Below the pieces are notes generated by a model. That model was not told the origin of the DNA. It worked only from the letters and a program-made list of their open reading frames with translations, and did not search any database. A stretch of DNA of 64,000 nucleotides from Agrocybe praecox (Eukaryota; Basidiomycota; Agaricomycetes; Agaricales; Agrocybaceae). The position numbers were made by a program, and so were the translations under genes. The DNA lies in contig OZ024850.1 in the NCBI GenBank assembly GCA_964017145.1, forward strand, positions 62,001 to 126,000. Reading direction: 5' to 3'. Below are positions 62,825 through 64,000 of this stretch, piece after piece; the stretch's first letter is position 1; the number at the start of each line of letters is the position of its first letter.

Positions 62825-63791
62825 ACTTTTTATTTATTTAAATTCCACTGCACCCGTCTGATCCTATATACCCACATACTATATTATCGTAGCAGGTCTA
62901 CTGTACTTGTACTATTTCAATCAAATTTCTTGACTTCTCACAGTGAAATGATTTGGTGCGCACGCGCACGTCAGGAAGGAGGCGCAAATGCGCGCACATA
63001 CGCATCAGCGGCAGCGTCTCGTGGGAAAGTTCAGCACTGCTTGCTGGGATCACTGAGTTGTACTTGGGCACAGGCCGTGCCGCTATGATCGCAAGGTGAC
63101 AACAATTGTCGAACTAAAAATATGTGAAAGAGGGGTTGTGTAGAGTAGTGAGGTATAATCTTCTCTGAGAGCCATACAATAGGGTTGTTAAAGGTTACTA
63201 GTCACTCTAGTGTAGAAAATGTCAGTAACGCTTCTTCTCACCATGCACCCATGTTCCGTTGTCATAGTGCCTAAACTATCGAGGCTGACATCTGTGTAGG
63301 TAGTATTCCACCTCTATTGTTGGTTCCATTTATAGCATCATGTGTTGCTTGGTGCTGTCAAAACTGTGGGAACGCGGCAAGGTCTGTCGTACGCGCTCAG
63401 CGCTCAGCGTTCAATATTCATCGGTGCGCTGGCTGCTCTTCATCTTGTTACTCGTACAACAAGTAATTATTTTATCCTCTTAATAAGGTAGCGTGCTATG
63501 ACTCTGTATTTGAGTGTATAAACTTTTAATAAGGCGTACTACAGCTGTAGAGCTATATTTAGGATTTGCGCACAATAGTACAATCTCCGACGCGTACTAG
63601 TATTAGTATCAATCAATAATCCTTCACCACAGCGACTGAAGCTGCGATGTATTGTAGACAATAAGTAGTCAATTATCATGGCAACTATTTACCATAATAA
63701 TCGTACGTCTGCCTATGCCTTGTATAAAAAGCCGACCAATTTCTAAGGTGTTTTTGTCTCTTTTGATTCCTACTCAAGTTCTGTTACATCA
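62825..63791. other. intergenic; no gene seen
   Basis: 3' flank of the disrupted gene and upstream region of the gene at the right edge. TATAAAAA at 63723-63730 is about 62 nt before the ATG at 63792, a plausible TATA box for that gene. Confidence 0.5.
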
Positions 63792-64000
63792 ATGCCGCAA
63801 CGACAACACACATATCACTGTACCTGTGTAATACATCCTGACGGTCACTATCTGCAAAAGTCACTGTGGCTGGCTCATAACCTCGAAATAAAAAGCTATC
63901 AAGACAAAGTAAGACTTATTTAATATTATTTTTAAATCATTCTAAATGATTTTCAGGCACTCGAAACAGGCCTTCCCGAGATATTAGCTTCTCTATCGCT
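63792..64000 (+). CDS. 5' end of a gene with Cys-x-Cys...His start, possibly transposase-associated
   Basis: Starts MPQRQQHTYHCTCVIHPDGH with LQKSLWLAHN, then a GT-AG intron (about 63909-63957) and ALETGLPEILASLS at the window edge. N-terminal C-x-C...H patterns followed by a basic or aromatic helix are frequent at the start of mushroom Plavaka/KDZ-type transposases and related proteins. Only about 55 residues are visible, so the assignment is tentative and based on memory of the pattern. A TATA box is placed correctly upstream. Confidence 0.4.

Overview
The window is nuclear DNA from a filamentous basidiomycete, most likely a wood- or litter-decaying Agaricomycete. The signs are dense genes cut by many introns of about 50-60 nt, a fungal Rho1 GTPase, a Zn2Cys6 regulator, a secreted class II (ligninolytic-type) heme peroxidase beside an aryl-alcohol-oxidase-like GMC enzyme, F-box and seven-helix families typical of mushrooms, and a chromodomain-bearing Ty3/gypsy retrotransposon. 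All intron-exon models were built by eye from splice signals and reading-frame phase.

Left part (1-18 kb), single-copy genes: rho1 (minus, five exons, fully resolved), a seven-helix membrane protein (minus), an F-box/nucleotidyltransferase-like protein (minus), then a compact oxidative unit. That unit is an H2O2-producing GMC oxidase (8092-10253), an H2O2-using peroxidase (11467-13323), and a convergent Zn2Cys6 regulator (13734-17869).

Middle (18.9-46.7 kb): an old, diverged inverted duplication. The left arm holds, in order, a conserved coding fragment, a Cys-rich cell-surface protein, a DUF4436-like membrane protein, an unknown 286-residue protein, and a 2H-phosphoesterase (ASCC1/AKAP7-like) gene. 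The same families recur in reverse order and orientation at 36.7-46.7 kb. The unduplicated centre carries a membrane-anchored aspartic protease and an F-box gene with an in-frame stop. For each of the four duplicated genes that can be followed end to end, one copy reads intact and the other is broken: three good copies lie in the left arm and one (the phosphoesterase) in the right arm. The right arm also holds decayed chimeric fragments of the regulator and the phosphoesterase, plus two cut-and-paste-type elements with clear terminal inverted repeats and target-site duplications.

Right part (47-64 kb): several multi-exon genes of families I recognise only as recurring uncharacterised mushroom proteins (one WD40-like with a C-terminal membrane segment, one coiled-coil), and the start of a possible transposase-like gene at the edge. 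A complete, very young 6.45-kb chromoviral LTR retrotransposon (56136-62584) sits inside the last exon of the coiled-coil gene. Its LTRs differ at one position by eye, and its primer-binding site is complementary over 11 nt to the predicted 5' end of its own transcript, which suggests self-priming of the Tf1/sushi type.
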